Of a DNA stretch of 64,000 bases, positions 1 to 8,324 are shown piece after piece. The notes under the pieces were generated by a model. That model did no database searches and was not told the DNA's origin. It worked only from the letters and a program-made list of their open reading frames with translations. Position numbers and translations under genes: made by a program. This DNA is from Deltaproteobacteria bacterium (GTDB lineage Bacteria; Myxococcota_A; UBA796; GCA-2862545): positions 1 through 64,000 of the forward strand of contig SBGP01000109.1 in the NCBI GenBank assembly GCA_006226595.1. The letters are read 5' to 3'. The number at the start of each line of letters is the position of its first letter. Position 1 is the first letter of the stretch.

Positions 1-95
1 GGGGAGGAAGCGTGCTGAAGCACGTGACCGACGAGACGACGGGCGAAGGCGTGAAACGGGTCCAGAACGCGACGGGAGAGTTTTTCAGCAGCCTG

Positions 96-2111
96 TTAGA
101 GCCGACGGCGGAAGATGCCGAGGCCACCGAGCCCGAAGAGCACCATAAACCCGCGCGGGTCCGCGCGACGGCCGCCGCAGCCGCCACAGTCCGGGCTGCC
201 GCTGCTCGAGCCATCGGAGCCGCCGGTGCTGCCGCCGGTCGAGCCGCCGGTGCTGCCGCCGGTCGAGCCGCCGGTGCTGCCGCAGCCGTCGTCGACCAAG
301 CCGTCGCAGTCGTCGTCGACGCCATTGCCGCAGACCTCGGTGGCCGCGCAGGTCGTCCAGCCCATCACCGAGTCGGCGACGTCGCAGAAGGCCGAGAACG
401 GCTCGCTCGCGACCGTGTCGTCGCTCACGCCGGCCTGCGGGCAGGACTCGTCGGCGGACCACTCGACCCACGCGTAGCCGTGGTTGTTGGCGTAGGTGCG
501 GAAGGGCTCGTACTCGCCGCCGTCGCGGGCCATGAACACGACCGGCTCGACGCACTGGCCGTTGTCGTTGGCCGCCTCGACGAGCTCCGCGTTGTAGCCG
601 ACCACCGCCGCGTACATGTCCGGCGTCGTGCTGTTCCAGCAGCAGGTCTTGCTCGCCGAGTACTCGAGCTCCGCGAAGATGTAGTCGTCGAGCTCGCGCC
701 AGGTCTCGTCGACCTCGGTGCGGGTCATGCCGAACTCGTTCGCGGCGAGCGTGTACAGCTCGTCGAAGGCCTCTTCGCGGCGGATGCGGTTGGTGCAGGA
801 CGCCGGGCGCTGGGCCAGGGCCTGGCGGGCCATCTCGATGCGCGCGAGGAGCGCGTCGCGCTGCTCCTCGGGGGTCGCGTCCCCGAGGATCTCGCCGAAG
901 GTCGCGACGCGGGCCTCGAGGGTCGGGTAGTCCGTGGAGCCGATCCACTCGTCGCGGTCGGCCACCGGCACGATGTTCTTCCAGCGGCCGTTCGCGACCA
1001 CCGGGGTGCGCCAGCGCTTGAGGCCGCCACCGAGCTCGCTGTAGGGCACACCCTCGGACGACATCGCCGGGCCGCCGGAGCGCTGCGAGGTGAAGTAGGA
1101 CTGCGCGATGCTACCCGTGTACCAGACCGGCTGGATGCGGGGCATCGAGCCGTAGATCACCTCGACGTCCATGTGGCCGGCGGCGAGGTCGTCGACCTCC
1201 TTGATGACCACCGTGTGGCCGATGCCGGAGGACTGCCAGCGCTGGAGCAGCAGGTCGCCCTCGCGCATGGCCTCGGGGGTGAGGTTCCAGGTGTTGCGGG
1301 CGCTCGCCAGGTGCATCGAGCCCACGTTGACGAGCATGCGCATCAGGAAGTGACCGGCGCGCTTGTTGAGGAACAGCTCGTCGAAGTACGCGCCTGCACC
1401 GGCATCCGCACCGAGGAAGGTCACCAGATCATCGCCGTTGCTGCCGAGGCGGTCGTCCTCGAGCGTGGCGTCGTCGGGCCAGTTCGCGACCACGGTCGCC
1501 GCGTCCACACCGGCGAAGTCGTCGCGGTAGTCGGCGTAGGTGGTGGCGAAGCGGGGGTAGCCGCTCAGGCGGTTGCCGTTCGCATCGAGGATGCCGAAGT
1601 GGCCGAAGTAGACCTCGCCGCTGCCCGTGCCCGCGGTGATGAAGAACGGCAGGCCGTGCCACGCGGCGAAGGTCACGCGCAGGAACATGGCCATCTCGGC
1701 GCACTCGAGGCGCGGCGACGGCAGGTTGCGGCCCCACGGGGTGGTGAGCTCGACCGTCTTCGAGCCGGTCGTCGACGTGGTCTCTCCGAGGGAGTCGACC
1801 CACACGGCGTACTTCTCGTCCCAGGTCAGGCCGCTGTTCGCGCCCCAGGCCAGGCCAGCCTCGCTGGTCACGTCGCTCCACGCGTGGCGCACGTCCCACA
1901 CCGCGGCATCCGCGGGCACGGTGCTCGGCGGGCCCATCGAGTCGAAGCCGATGCTCCGGGTCATCGGGGCCGCCGGCAGGATCATCTTGCCGGCTTCGAG
2001 GATGCGCTCCTCGTCCACGCGGGCGGCGGCGGTCTCGTCGACGGTGTCGAGGGCCGTGGGGGCGCAGGCGGCGAACAGAGCGAGAGCGGACAGCGCGACG
2101 GTGCGAAACAT
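96..2111 (-). CDS. Exported lipoprotein with possible Cys/His catalytic pair and MYXO-CTERM-like tail
   Basis: 671 aa. The N-terminus is a lipoprotein signal with the lipobox ending at Cys16. Residues 130-310 resemble a transglutaminase/papain-like core: a Cys in LECAEM (Cys137) opens a hydrophobic helix, and a His in GIGHTVVIKEV (His299) opens a beta strand. This is an inference from pattern only. The C-terminal part has a CGNGVDDDCDG motif of the MopE/calcium type, then a low-complexity STGG linker, then CGGCGG, a hydrophobic helix and RRRL, which is a MYXO-CTERM-like sorting tail. A lipobox plus a C-terminal anchor in one protein is unusual. It is probably located on the cell surface. The function is not recognised; a peptidase or amidase-type role is possible. 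Confidence 0.8.
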   Translation of the reverse strand: MFRTVALSALALFAACAPTALDTVDETAAARVDEERILEAGKMILPAAPMTRSIGFDSMGPPSTVPADAAVWDVRHAWSDVTSEAGLAWGANSGLTWDEKYAVWVDSLGETTSTTGSKTVELTTPWGRNLPSPRLECAEMAMFLRVTFAAWHGLPFFITAGTGSGEVYFGHFGILDANGNRLSGYPRFATTYADYRDDFAGVDAATVVANWPDDATLEDDRLGSNGDDLVTFLGADAGAGAYFDELFLNKRAGHFLMRMLVNVGSMHLASARNTWNLTPEAMREGDLLLQRWQSSGIGHTVVIKEVDDLAAGHMDVEVIYGSMPRIQPVWYTGSIAQSYFTSQRSGGPAMSSEGVPYSELGGGLKRWRTPVVANGRWKNIVPVADRDEWIGSTDYPTLEARVATFGEILGDATPEEQRDALLARIEMARQALAQRPASCTNRIRREEAFDELYTLAANEFGMTRTEVDETWRELDDYIFAELEYSASKTCCWNSTTPDMYAAVVGYNAELVEAANDNGQCVEPVVFMARDGGEYEPFRTYANNHGYAWVEWSADESCPQAGVSDDTVASEPFSAFCDVADSVMGWTTCAATEVCGNGVDDDCDGLVDDGCGSTGGSTGGSTGGSTGGSTGGSDGSSSGSPDCGGCGGRRADPRGFMVLFGLGGLGIFRRRL
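217..282. repeat. 24-bp tandem repeat encoding the STGG linker
   Basis: Two exact 24-bp units (217-240 and 241-264) and a partial third. They encode the Ser-Thr-Gly-Gly repeats of the linker before the C-terminal anchor of the surrounding lipoprotein. Copy number is likely to vary by slippage. Confidence 0.85.
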
Positions 2112-2229
2112 CGAAAACCTCGAATAGAACGGGTCCCGCGTGCCGAGAGGGCGAAAAGACCGGGTCCACAGAGGTGGAAGCGCCGGAGAGCGGGATTCGC
2201 GGCCCTGTTAAGGCGCTGTCCAGAAGCTG

Positions 2230-2952
2230 TCAACGACGTGCGAGACGCCATCCGTGCACGAGTCCCATTCGGTCGATTCGCGCGTGGTTTCCATAGAACA
2301 GTGGCGCACCGAAACACGCCTCGCGAACCGTCCACATCAGCTCCGGTCCGGCGGCGAACAGGGGCAGCATCCAGCGATGGCGACGGCGACTGCCGGCGGC
2401 CAGGCCCGCGGCGAGCGTGGCCAGGTAGTGGTAGACGTCCCCGAGCGGATCGCCGCCCCGCGAGTCCTCCGGGTGAAACGGGAGCACTCCCCTGCCCCGC
2501 GCGAGGCGCGCCTCCATGTCCATGCGCAGCGGCGGACAGGCCCGACCATCGCGTCCCCGAGCGAGCTGACGCACCGCGAAGTGCGCGACGAGCACCGCTT
2601 CGAGCAGGCTCCCCTGGGCCAGGCAACTCGGCGAAGCGAGGATCTGCGGCACGGTCACCGTCGCCGGCCACTCGTCGATCAGCGCGGCTGCGGCCGCCGG
2701 GAAGCACTCTTCGGGAAATGGCTGATCGTGGTCGTCGACGAAGCTGACGAGCGCCGCGGTGAGCCGCCTGCCACCGAGCTCGTCGGGCACCCGCAGCGCG
2801 AAGTGCTCGGACAGGGCGCACAGCGCGTCGAACAGCTCCGCGGAGCGTGGCTGAAAGCCCGGATGAAACTGCTCACTCACCACGTCCACATACGTGGGGT
2901 ACGCTTGCATCGCGGGCGAAGTGGACACCGCGTGCGCCGCAACGAGGAGCAT
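2230..2952 (-). CDS. Uncharacterised protein
   Basis: About 240 aa, no recognised family. It has no signal peptide or clear membrane helix. It is Ala/Arg-rich with several HxxF and DDHDQ-type stretches and ends in GWRLARR. The start is uncertain. The longest frame begins at 2985 inside the divergent DUF962 gene, so I chose the ATG at 2952, just clear of that gene; an ATG at 2910 is also possible. Neither has a good ribosome binding site. The reading frame is long and unbroken, and the competing frames give unnatural Arg/Ala-rich peptides, which supports it being coding. Confidence 0.55.
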   Translation of the reverse strand: MLLVAAHAVSTSPAMQAYPTYVDVVSEQFHPGFQPRSAELFDALCALSEHFALRVPDELGGRRLTAALVSFVDDHDQPFPEECFPAAAAALIDEWPATVTVPQILASPSCLAQGSLLEAVLVAHFAVRQLARGRDGRACPPLRMDMEARLARGRGVLPFHPEDSRGGDPLGDVYHYLATLAAGLAAGSRRRHRWMLPLFAAGPELMWTVREACFGAPLFYGNHARIDRMGLVHGWRLARR

Positions 2953-2954
2953 CC

Positions 2955-3344
2955 ATGAGTCAGACGTCAGCCTCTGCCCGCGCACCGTCAGCCCTCCTCG
3001 CCGAGGCCCGAGCCTACTGGGACAAGTACGTCTGGCACCACCGCCATCCGTGGACGCGGCGCCTGCACCGCATGGGCAGCTGGACGTGCATCGCCGGGTT
3101 CACCGCCACGGGGCTCGGCTACGGCTGGTGGTGGACGCCGATCGCGGTCGCCATCGGCTATGGCTTCGCGTTCACCGGCCACTGGGTCGTCGAGCGCAAC
3201 CGTCCCCTCACCTTCGAGAACCCGATCCGCGCGGGGATCGCCAACTGGGTGATGTTCTTCTACGAGATGATCTTCGACGTGGAGCGGGACATCGCGCGAC
3301 TCGAGGGTGATCCGCCGACCACCGACGACATGGGCACCCAGTAG
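2955..3344 (+). CDS. DUF962 (Mpo1-like) membrane protein
   Basis: 129 aa. It matches the DUF962/Mpo1-like family: an HHRHPWTRRLH motif near residue 30, two hydrophobic segments, then GYGFAFTGHWVVERNRP and a C-terminal amphipathic stretch. In yeast, Mpo1 is an iron-dependent alpha-dioxygenase acting on 2-hydroxy fatty acids; the conserved His residues here fit that metal site. Bacterial members of this size are mostly uncharacterised. The start is the ATG after GAGGAGC; the open frame extends further upstream but without a better start. Its 3' end faces the LuxR-type gene two bases away. Confidence 0.85.
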   Translation: MSQTSASARAPSALLAEARAYWDKYVWHHRHPWTRRLHRMGSWTCIAGFTATGLGYGWWWTPIAVAIGYGFAFTGHWVVERNRPLTFENPIRAGIANWVMFFYEMIFDVERDIARLEGDPPTTDDMGTQ

Positions 3345-3346
3345 GC

Positions 3347-3814
3347 TCACAGCAGATCGTCGAGGAACCACGCCGCGAGCTCGGCGCGACCGGCCAGACC
3401 GGACTTCTTGTACACCGCCCGCGCCTGCTCCCTCGCCGTGCGCTCGGAGGTGTCGCGCACCGCGCCGATCTCCTTGAACGAGAGCCCCTTGAGCAGCAGC
3501 ACCGCCACCTCGGTCTCAGCCTCCGACAAGCTCCACTCGGTCAGCTGGCGATCGACGCGATCCCCGAGGCCGGCGAGCAGCTGCTCGGCCTGAGCCCGCA
3601 TCGCCTTGGCCTCGGCGAGCTCCCGGCGCTGGTGGCCGTAGAACCACCCGGCTCCGGCAAGTGCCAGAGCGGCAGCCAGACCCTCGAGACCCACGTGGGC
3701 GAGGTCGACACCCGACCCGACATCCGACAGCAAGTCGGCGCCGACGAGCGCGGCGACCACCGCGAGGAGCCGGTATGCAACGGTGTTTCCATTCGGGGTA
3801 GTCATGTGACGCAT
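3347..3814 (-). CDS. Membrane-anchored LuxR-type HTH regulator
   Basis: 155 aa. The N-terminal 60 residues contain two hydrophobic helices, followed by a charged, probably coiled linker. The C-terminal 65 residues form a GerE/LuxR-type helix-turn-helix, with WSLSEAETEVAVLLLKGLS, then KEIG, and RTAREQARAVYKKSGL as the recognition region. There is no receiver domain. The likely role is a membrane-tethered transcription factor responding to an envelope or membrane signal (inferred). It is divergent from the haem-binding protein gene; their start regions are about 50 bp apart, so that gene is a plausible target. Confidence 0.8.
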   Translation of the reverse strand: MRHMTTPNGNTVAYRLLAVVAALVGADLLSDVGSGVDLAHVGLEGLAAALALAGAGWFYGHQRRELAEAKAMRAQAEQLLAGLGDRVDRQLTEWSLSEAETEVAVLLLKGLSFKEIGAVRDTSERTAREQARAVYKKSGLAGRAELAAWFLDDLL

Positions 3815-3860
3815 GGTCCTGGAGCCGCGTGTGGAGCAGGTTCATGTCGAGGAGAGCGCC

Positions 3861-4352
3861 ATGAACCGTCGCACCGTCAGCATCGCCCTTGGGGTATTCG
3901 CCCTCGCCTTCGTCGGCATCCAACTCGTACCCCTGCGGGTCCACAACCCGGCCGTCACCGCCGAGCCCGCGTGGGACAGCCCGCAGACCCGCGAGCTTGC
4001 CGCTCGCGCCTGCTTCGACTGCCACTCGAACGAGGTCAAGGTGCCCTGGTATGGGCACATCGCGCCGATCGCGTGGTTCGTGAACCACCACGTGGAGGAG
4101 GGCCGCGAGCAGATGAACTTCTCGGAGTGGGACAAGCCCCAGCGCGAGGCCCACGAGGCCAGCGAGGTGATCGCCGAGGGCGAGATGCCACCTGGCTACT
4201 ACCTGGCACTCCACCCGGAGGCGCGGCTCACCGACGCCGAGTGGAAGCTGCTCCAGGACGGGCTCGACGCCAGCGTGGGCAGCGAGGGAGGTCACGGCGA
4301 GCGCGGTCATGGCGGGGAACACGAGGGGCACGACGAGGATGACGACGACTAG
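3861..4352 (+). CDS. Haem-binding domain protein (CxxCH), membrane anchored
   Basis: 163 aa. One N-terminal transmembrane/signal segment is followed by a haem-binding domain of the PF14376 type: CFDCH (c-type haem attachment) near residue 52, then VPWYGHIAP and a WFVNHHVEEGREQMNFSEW stretch typical of the family. The C-terminal 25 residues are His/Glu/Asp-rich and may bind metal. It is probably a periplasmic electron-transfer or sensor protein. The start was chosen at the ATG after GAGGAGAGCGCC; the upstream extension adds non-signal residues. It is divergent from the LuxR-type gene. Confidence 0.82.
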   Translation: MNRRTVSIALGVFALAFVGIQLVPLRVHNPAVTAEPAWDSPQTRELAARACFDCHSNEVKVPWYGHIAPIAWFVNHHVEEGREQMNFSEWDKPQREAHEASEVIAEGEMPPGYYLALHPEARLTDAEWKLLQDGLDASVGSEGGHGERGHGGEHEGHDEDDDD

Positions 4353-4391
4353 TCCGGACGAACCTGGTTAGAAGCGCCACTCGGAGGTCCG

Positions 4392-5852
4392 ATGCGCTTC
4401 GTTCCCGTGTCCGCGCTGCTGCTCGTCGCCTGCAACACGCCCGACCACCCCTTCCCGCGGGACTTCCTGTGGGGCTCGGCCACCGCCGGCTTCCAGGTGG
4501 ACATGGGCTGTCCGACGTGGACCTCGGAGCAGTGCAACGACACCGCCAGCGACTGGTACCAGTGGGTGACCGACGAGTCGATCATCAACACCGGCAACCT
4601 GTACGTCACCGGCGAGCCGGTCGAGAACGGCCCGGGCATGTGGGAGCTGTACGAGCAGGACATCGAACAGATGGGCGATGACGGGCTCAACGCCTACCGC
4701 TTCTCGATCGAGTGGTCCCGCCTGTTCCCGGACGGCGCCGCCGAGCAGGCCACGACCGTCGACGAGCTCGCCAGCTACGCGGACACCGACGCCGTGGCTC
4801 GCTACCACGAGATCTTCTCGGCGCTCGACGAGCAGGGCATCCACCCGGTGGTCACCATCAACCACTACACGATGCCGCTGTGGGTGCACAACGGCGTGGA
4901 CTGCCACGACAACGACCTCGTGTGCGAGGCCGACGGCTGGCTCGACGGCGAGCGCATCACCCGGCTGATCAGCCTGTACGCGGGCTTCTGCGGGCGCGAG
5001 TTCGGCGGCGAGGTCGACCAGTGGGCCACCCTCAACGAGCCCTTCGCGACGACCCTGTCCGGCTACCTGCTGCCCGGCGAAGACCGCAGTGCACCTCCGG
5101 GCGTGTCGCTCAACGCCGAGGGCGTGATCGGCAGCCTCACGCATCAGATCGAGGGCCACGCGGCGATGTACGACGCGCTCCACGAGCACGATCGCGACGA
5201 TGCCGATGGCGACGGCGTCTCAGCGGACGTCGGCGTGGTGCTCAACATGGTCGACATCACGCCCGCCGACCCGGAGGACCCCCAGGACGTCCAGGGAGCC
5301 GAGCACGCGGACCACATCTACCACCGCCTGTTCCTCGACGGGCTGACCTCGGGCGACTGGGACGACGACCTCGATGGCACCTTCGATCGGCAGCGCCCCG
5401 AGCTCGCCGATCGCCTCGATTGGATCGGCATCAACTACTACAACCAGATGATCGCCACCGGCCTGTCCTTCGCAGTGATGGAGGAGATCCCGGCCTTCGA
5501 CCTCGTGCCGAACTTCTCGTGGGACCCCCACCCCGAGGGCATCGCCGCCGTGGTCGCCATCGCCGCGGAGTACCAGCTGCCGATCGTGATCACCGAGAAC
5601 GGCACCCCGCATACCCGCGAGAGCCGCGAGGTCCTCAAGCAGCACCTCTCGTACCTGGCCGGCGCCATCGACGATGGTGCGGACGTGCGCGGATACCTGT
5701 ACTGGAGCTGGGTCGACAACTACGAGTGGAACCACGGCTTCGACCTTCGCTTCGGCCTGTACGAGCTCGATCCCGAGACCAAGGAGCGCATCCCGCGCCC
5801 GGTGGTCGAGCTGTACCGCGACGTCGCCAAGCGCAACGGCATCGACGACTAG
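4392..5852 (+). CDS. Glycoside hydrolase family 1 lipoprotein (beta-glucosidase-like)
   Basis: 486 aa. A lipobox ends at Cys14, then comes a full GH1 barrel starting FLWGSATAGFQVD. The acid/base is Glu216 in TLNEP and the nucleophile is Glu402 in ITENG. YRFSIEWSR near 102 and YLYWSWVDNYEW near the C-terminus are also family signatures. The length fits GH1 plus a signal. The expected reaction is hydrolysis of beta-linked glucosides or related sugars. Export as a lipoprotein is less common for GH1 enzymes, which are often cytoplasmic, and suggests digestion of external oligosaccharides. There is a good GGAGG-like site before the ATG. Confidence 0.92.
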   Translation: MRFVPVSALLLVACNTPDHPFPRDFLWGSATAGFQVDMGCPTWTSEQCNDTASDWYQWVTDESIINTGNLYVTGEPVENGPGMWELYEQDIEQMGDDGLNAYRFSIEWSRLFPDGAAEQATTVDELASYADTDAVARYHEIFSALDEQGIHPVVTINHYTMPLWVHNGVDCHDNDLVCEADGWLDGERITRLISLYAGFCGREFGGEVDQWATLNEPFATTLSGYLLPGEDRSAPPGVSLNAEGVIGSLTHQIEGHAAMYDALHEHDRDDADGDGVSADVGVVLNMVDITPADPEDPQDVQGAEHADHIYHRLFLDGLTSGDWDDDLDGTFDRQRPELADRLDWIGINYYNQMIATGLSFAVMEEIPAFDLVPNFSWDPHPEGIAAVVAIAAEYQLPIVITENGTPHTRESREVLKQHLSYLAGAIDDGADVRGYLYWSWVDNYEWNHGFDLRFGLYELDPETKERIPRPVVELYRDVAKRNGIDD

Positions 5853-5864
5853 CGGCCCGTCGGA

Positions 5865-7433
5865 TCACAGCGTCCACACGCCCCAGCCGTCCATCTCCGC
5901 CTTGAGCTCGCGGAAGAGGATGGCGTCGAGGTTGTTGCTCTCGACCTGGCCCGTCACCCCGTGTGCGGCGGCACTTCCGGAGAGGTCGCCGCCGTACTCG
6001 ATGAAGATGAACTTGCCGCGGGTGAGCTGAGCGACGCGGCGCATGACGAGCGAGCCCATGCCGTCGAGCCCGCTGGCCGCGACGGTGTGGATGCGAATGC
6101 CCTCGGAGAGCGCATCGAGCGAGGTCTGTCCGTGGGGACGGCCGCGGAGCTGGGGTGGTGCGTCGGCGACGAGGAAGGCGACGCGGGCCGCGTCCTCACG
6201 CCAGTCGAGCTCGTGAACGGCGACCTCGAGGGCCTCGTGCATCGCCTCGGGCGTGTCGCCGCCGCCGTCGGCCTCGGCGGACTCGAGCATGCGATCGAAG
6301 GAGGCGATGTCGGTGAACGCGTGCTTCTCGGTGACGTAGCGGTCGCCCTGGTCGCGGTAGAGCACCGCGGCGAAGCGAAGGTCGACGGAGCGGTCCTCGG
6401 CCCGGAGCCGCTCGGTGAGATGGAGCACGGACTGCTTGATCGCAGCGAGCTCGTCCGCCATCGACCCGGTGGTGTCGAGGACGAGGGCCACGTCCATGCG
6501 CACCCTGGCATCGGGCTTCACGTCGAGGGTCACCGTGAACTCCTCGTCGCCGGTCCAGCGCGCCTCGGTCTTCTTGCCGTCGTGGGACACGCGCACACGG
6601 GTGATCTCGGCGCCGAGCTGGGCCGGGTAGTACGGAAGGCGGCCATCGCCGTAGGTCTCGCCGGTCCACACCTCCTCGCCGTCGTTGAGCAGGGTCACCG
6701 TCGCGGAGGGAACGGGTTCGCCGCTTGCGTCGAGCACGCGGAGGAGGACCCGCGACGAGACGTCCACGGGGTCCACGCGACCGAGGCGTCCGTGGCTGCG
6801 CTCCTTGTCCAGGTACGCGAGGTAGGCGTCGAAGGCGGCGTTGTCATCGGTGCTTCCGGCGCGCAGGGGCCGGGTCGGCTGGGGTGCCGGCGCCACGTAG
6901 GACGAGCCCGAGCCGGACGCGATGTAGGCGGAGCCACCACCTCCACGTCCGACGGTACCGATCTCGGAGCTGACCGATCCCCCGAAGCTGCCGCCGCCGG
7001 AGCCGTAGCCGACGGCACCACCGCCGGCGAGACCCGAGCCGCGAATGCCGAGCCCGCCGCTTCCCATGGAGCTGCCCTTGGCGCCGATCAAGCCGCCGAT
7101 ACCATCGGAGAGCCCACTGTCGAGGGTGCCCTTGGATCCCAGCAGCTCGGCGAGCTCGCTCTTGGCGGCCACCTCGCCGCCCGCCGCCTCCTTGGCGGGC
7201 GCGCGCTCGAGCACCGCGCCGGCCGGCGGGCCGGCACGCTCGGGAGTGCCCTCGCCGATGACGAGATCGGGCTCGGCGGTGATCCGGACGAAGCGATCCG
7301 GGACCTCCTCGAGCTCGACGGGCTCGGGCGCGGGCTCCGTCTTGCGGATGGCGACGTCCGGGGCATCGAGCGCCGGGTCAGCGGTCGTGCCGCAAGCGGC
7401 GAGGACGAAAAGCAGGGGGAGCGAGCGGTGCAT
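5865..7433 (-). CDS. Gly-rich VWA-domain lipoprotein
   Basis: 522 aa. The lipobox ends at Cys14. Residues 100-180 are a Gly/Ser-rich linker containing GSGGLGIRGSGLAGGG, like linkers in myxobacterial AgmX/PglI-type envelope proteins. A beta-sandwich region (about 225-305) is followed by a von Willebrand A domain from 312: the MIDAS begins at Asp320 as DTTGS, with a conserved Thr and Asp later (GGGDTPEA; FLVADAPP). VWA domains bind ligands through a metal; here probably in the envelope. The gene is convergent with the GH1 gene, 12 bases apart. Confidence 0.82.
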   Translation of the reverse strand: MHRSLPLLFVLAACGTTADPALDAPDVAIRKTEPAPEPVELEEVPDRFVRITAEPDLVIGEGTPERAGPPAGAVLERAPAKEAAGGEVAAKSELAELLGSKGTLDSGLSDGIGGLIGAKGSSMGSGGLGIRGSGLAGGGAVGYGSGGGSFGGSVSSEIGTVGRGGGGSAYIASGSGSSYVAPAPQPTRPLRAGSTDDNAAFDAYLAYLDKERSHGRLGRVDPVDVSSRVLLRVLDASGEPVPSATVTLLNDGEEVWTGETYGDGRLPYYPAQLGAEITRVRVSHDGKKTEARWTGDEEFTVTLDVKPDARVRMDVALVLDTTGSMADELAAIKQSVLHLTERLRAEDRSVDLRFAAVLYRDQGDRYVTEKHAFTDIASFDRMLESAEADGGGDTPEAMHEALEVAVHELDWREDAARVAFLVADAPPQLRGRPHGQTSLDALSEGIRIHTVAASGLDGMGSLVMRRVAQLTRGKFIFIEYGGDLSGSAAAHGVTGQVESNNLDAILFRELKAEMDGWGVWTL

Positions 7434-7746
7434 GGGGCCTCCTGCTCATGCAGACCGAGGCCCCCGCGGGCGGTTCGCCAAGGCGGCGTCAACTCACTTC
7501 GCCGTTCTTCGTCGTTCTTCGTCGATCGGGGGTGTACGCGTGCGGAATGGGTCTGACCCCTGAGGGGGGTCTGACCCCACCCAGGGGTCAGACCCCCCTC
7601 AGGGGTCAGACCCCTGTCGATCCTTTCGCGAAGCCCATCCACGGGAACGGAACCCGGCGGTCACCTGCGGGTCATGGCGCCGCCAGCGCCCCGAAAACGG
7701 CGCCGATCACGGCCCGGTGGCACGCGAATTGCCGCTGACCAAGCGG
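7434..7746. other. Intergenic region with a large palindrome
   Basis: No supported gene. It holds a short direct repeat of GTTCTTCGTC (about 7503-7523) and a perfect 30-bp inverted repeat (described separately). It lies downstream of the barrel-like gene and upstream of the VWA gene, both on the minus strand. Confidence 0.6.
7549..7613. repeat. Perfect 30-bp inverted repeat built from GGGGTCTGACCCC units
   Basis: The arms 7549-7578 and 7584-7613 are exact reverse complements around the 5-base spacer ACCCA. Each arm contains two copies of GGGTCTGACCCC (or its complement), itself nearly palindromic. The structure could fold into a very stable hairpin in either strand. It could act as a terminator for the upstream minus-strand gene (there is no T-run) or be a REP/BIME-like mobile repeat. 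Confidence 0.9.
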
Positions 7747-8235
7747 CTAGAACGCAACGCCCAGGTTCGTGTGCAGCGCAGGGAACGGCCCGGAGACGCC
7801 GTACTCACCAATGTCGTAGTACAGCACGTTCAGTCCCGCGCCCCCGGAGAGCACGAAGCGCTCGCCGAGGATGCCGGTGTAGCCGACAAGCACGCTCGAG
7901 TAGCCCCCGGGCTTCGCAGGCGCCGAGCCATCGGTCGTGTGCAGCCGCGCGACCACCTGCCGACCCATGATCCACGCGCCTTCGGGGGCCTCACCCCACG
8001 GAAAGTAGCGAACCCCCACCTCGGCTCCGAACCCGAGGAAAGGCTCGTGCCCCTCGGTGAGCAGTCCGTCGAACAGTCGCATGTGCGGACCCACGTACAC
8101 GCTCGCGCGCTCGCTCACGGCGCGTTCCACCTGCACGTGCGCGTAGCCGAGCCCAAAGGTCAGCGGGTCGACGGTGACCGTCCACTCCGGGTCGACGTCC
8201 TGTGCCATCGCGAGCGACACGAGCAGTGCGAGCAT
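7747..8235 (-). CDS. Small exported beta-barrel-like protein
   Basis: 162 aa. A short signal peptide (LALLVSLAMAQ) is followed by alternating hydrophobic/polar strands rich in Gly and aromatic residues, ending in Val-Ala-Phe, a typical outer-membrane beta-barrel C-terminus ending in Phe. Size and pattern fit an eight-stranded barrel, but no family is recognised. The start is the ATG at the first in-frame position. It is divergent from the LysR gene (about 90 bp between starts), so that regulator could control it. Confidence 0.7.
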   Translation of the reverse strand: MLALLVSLAMAQDVDPEWTVTVDPLTFGLGYAHVQVERAVSERASVYVGPHMRLFDGLLTEGHEPFLGFGAEVGVRYFPWGEAPEGAWIMGRQVVARLHTTDGSAPAKPGGYSSVLVGYTGILGERFVLSGGAGLNVLYYDIGEYGVSGPFPALHTNLGVAF

Positions 8236-8324
8236 GCTGCCTCCTCACGCCTCTTCACCTGACACGACTCGTCGCACTACCGACAAGATTCGACGCCACT
8301 CGTTCATCTGAAGTACAAGTTGGC

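Noticed and set aside
12-2747. A 911-codon open frame on the plus strand at the left edge
   Set aside because: It is antisense to the lipoprotein with a lipobox and C-terminal anchor; the Ala/Arg/Val-rich composition is that of a shadow.
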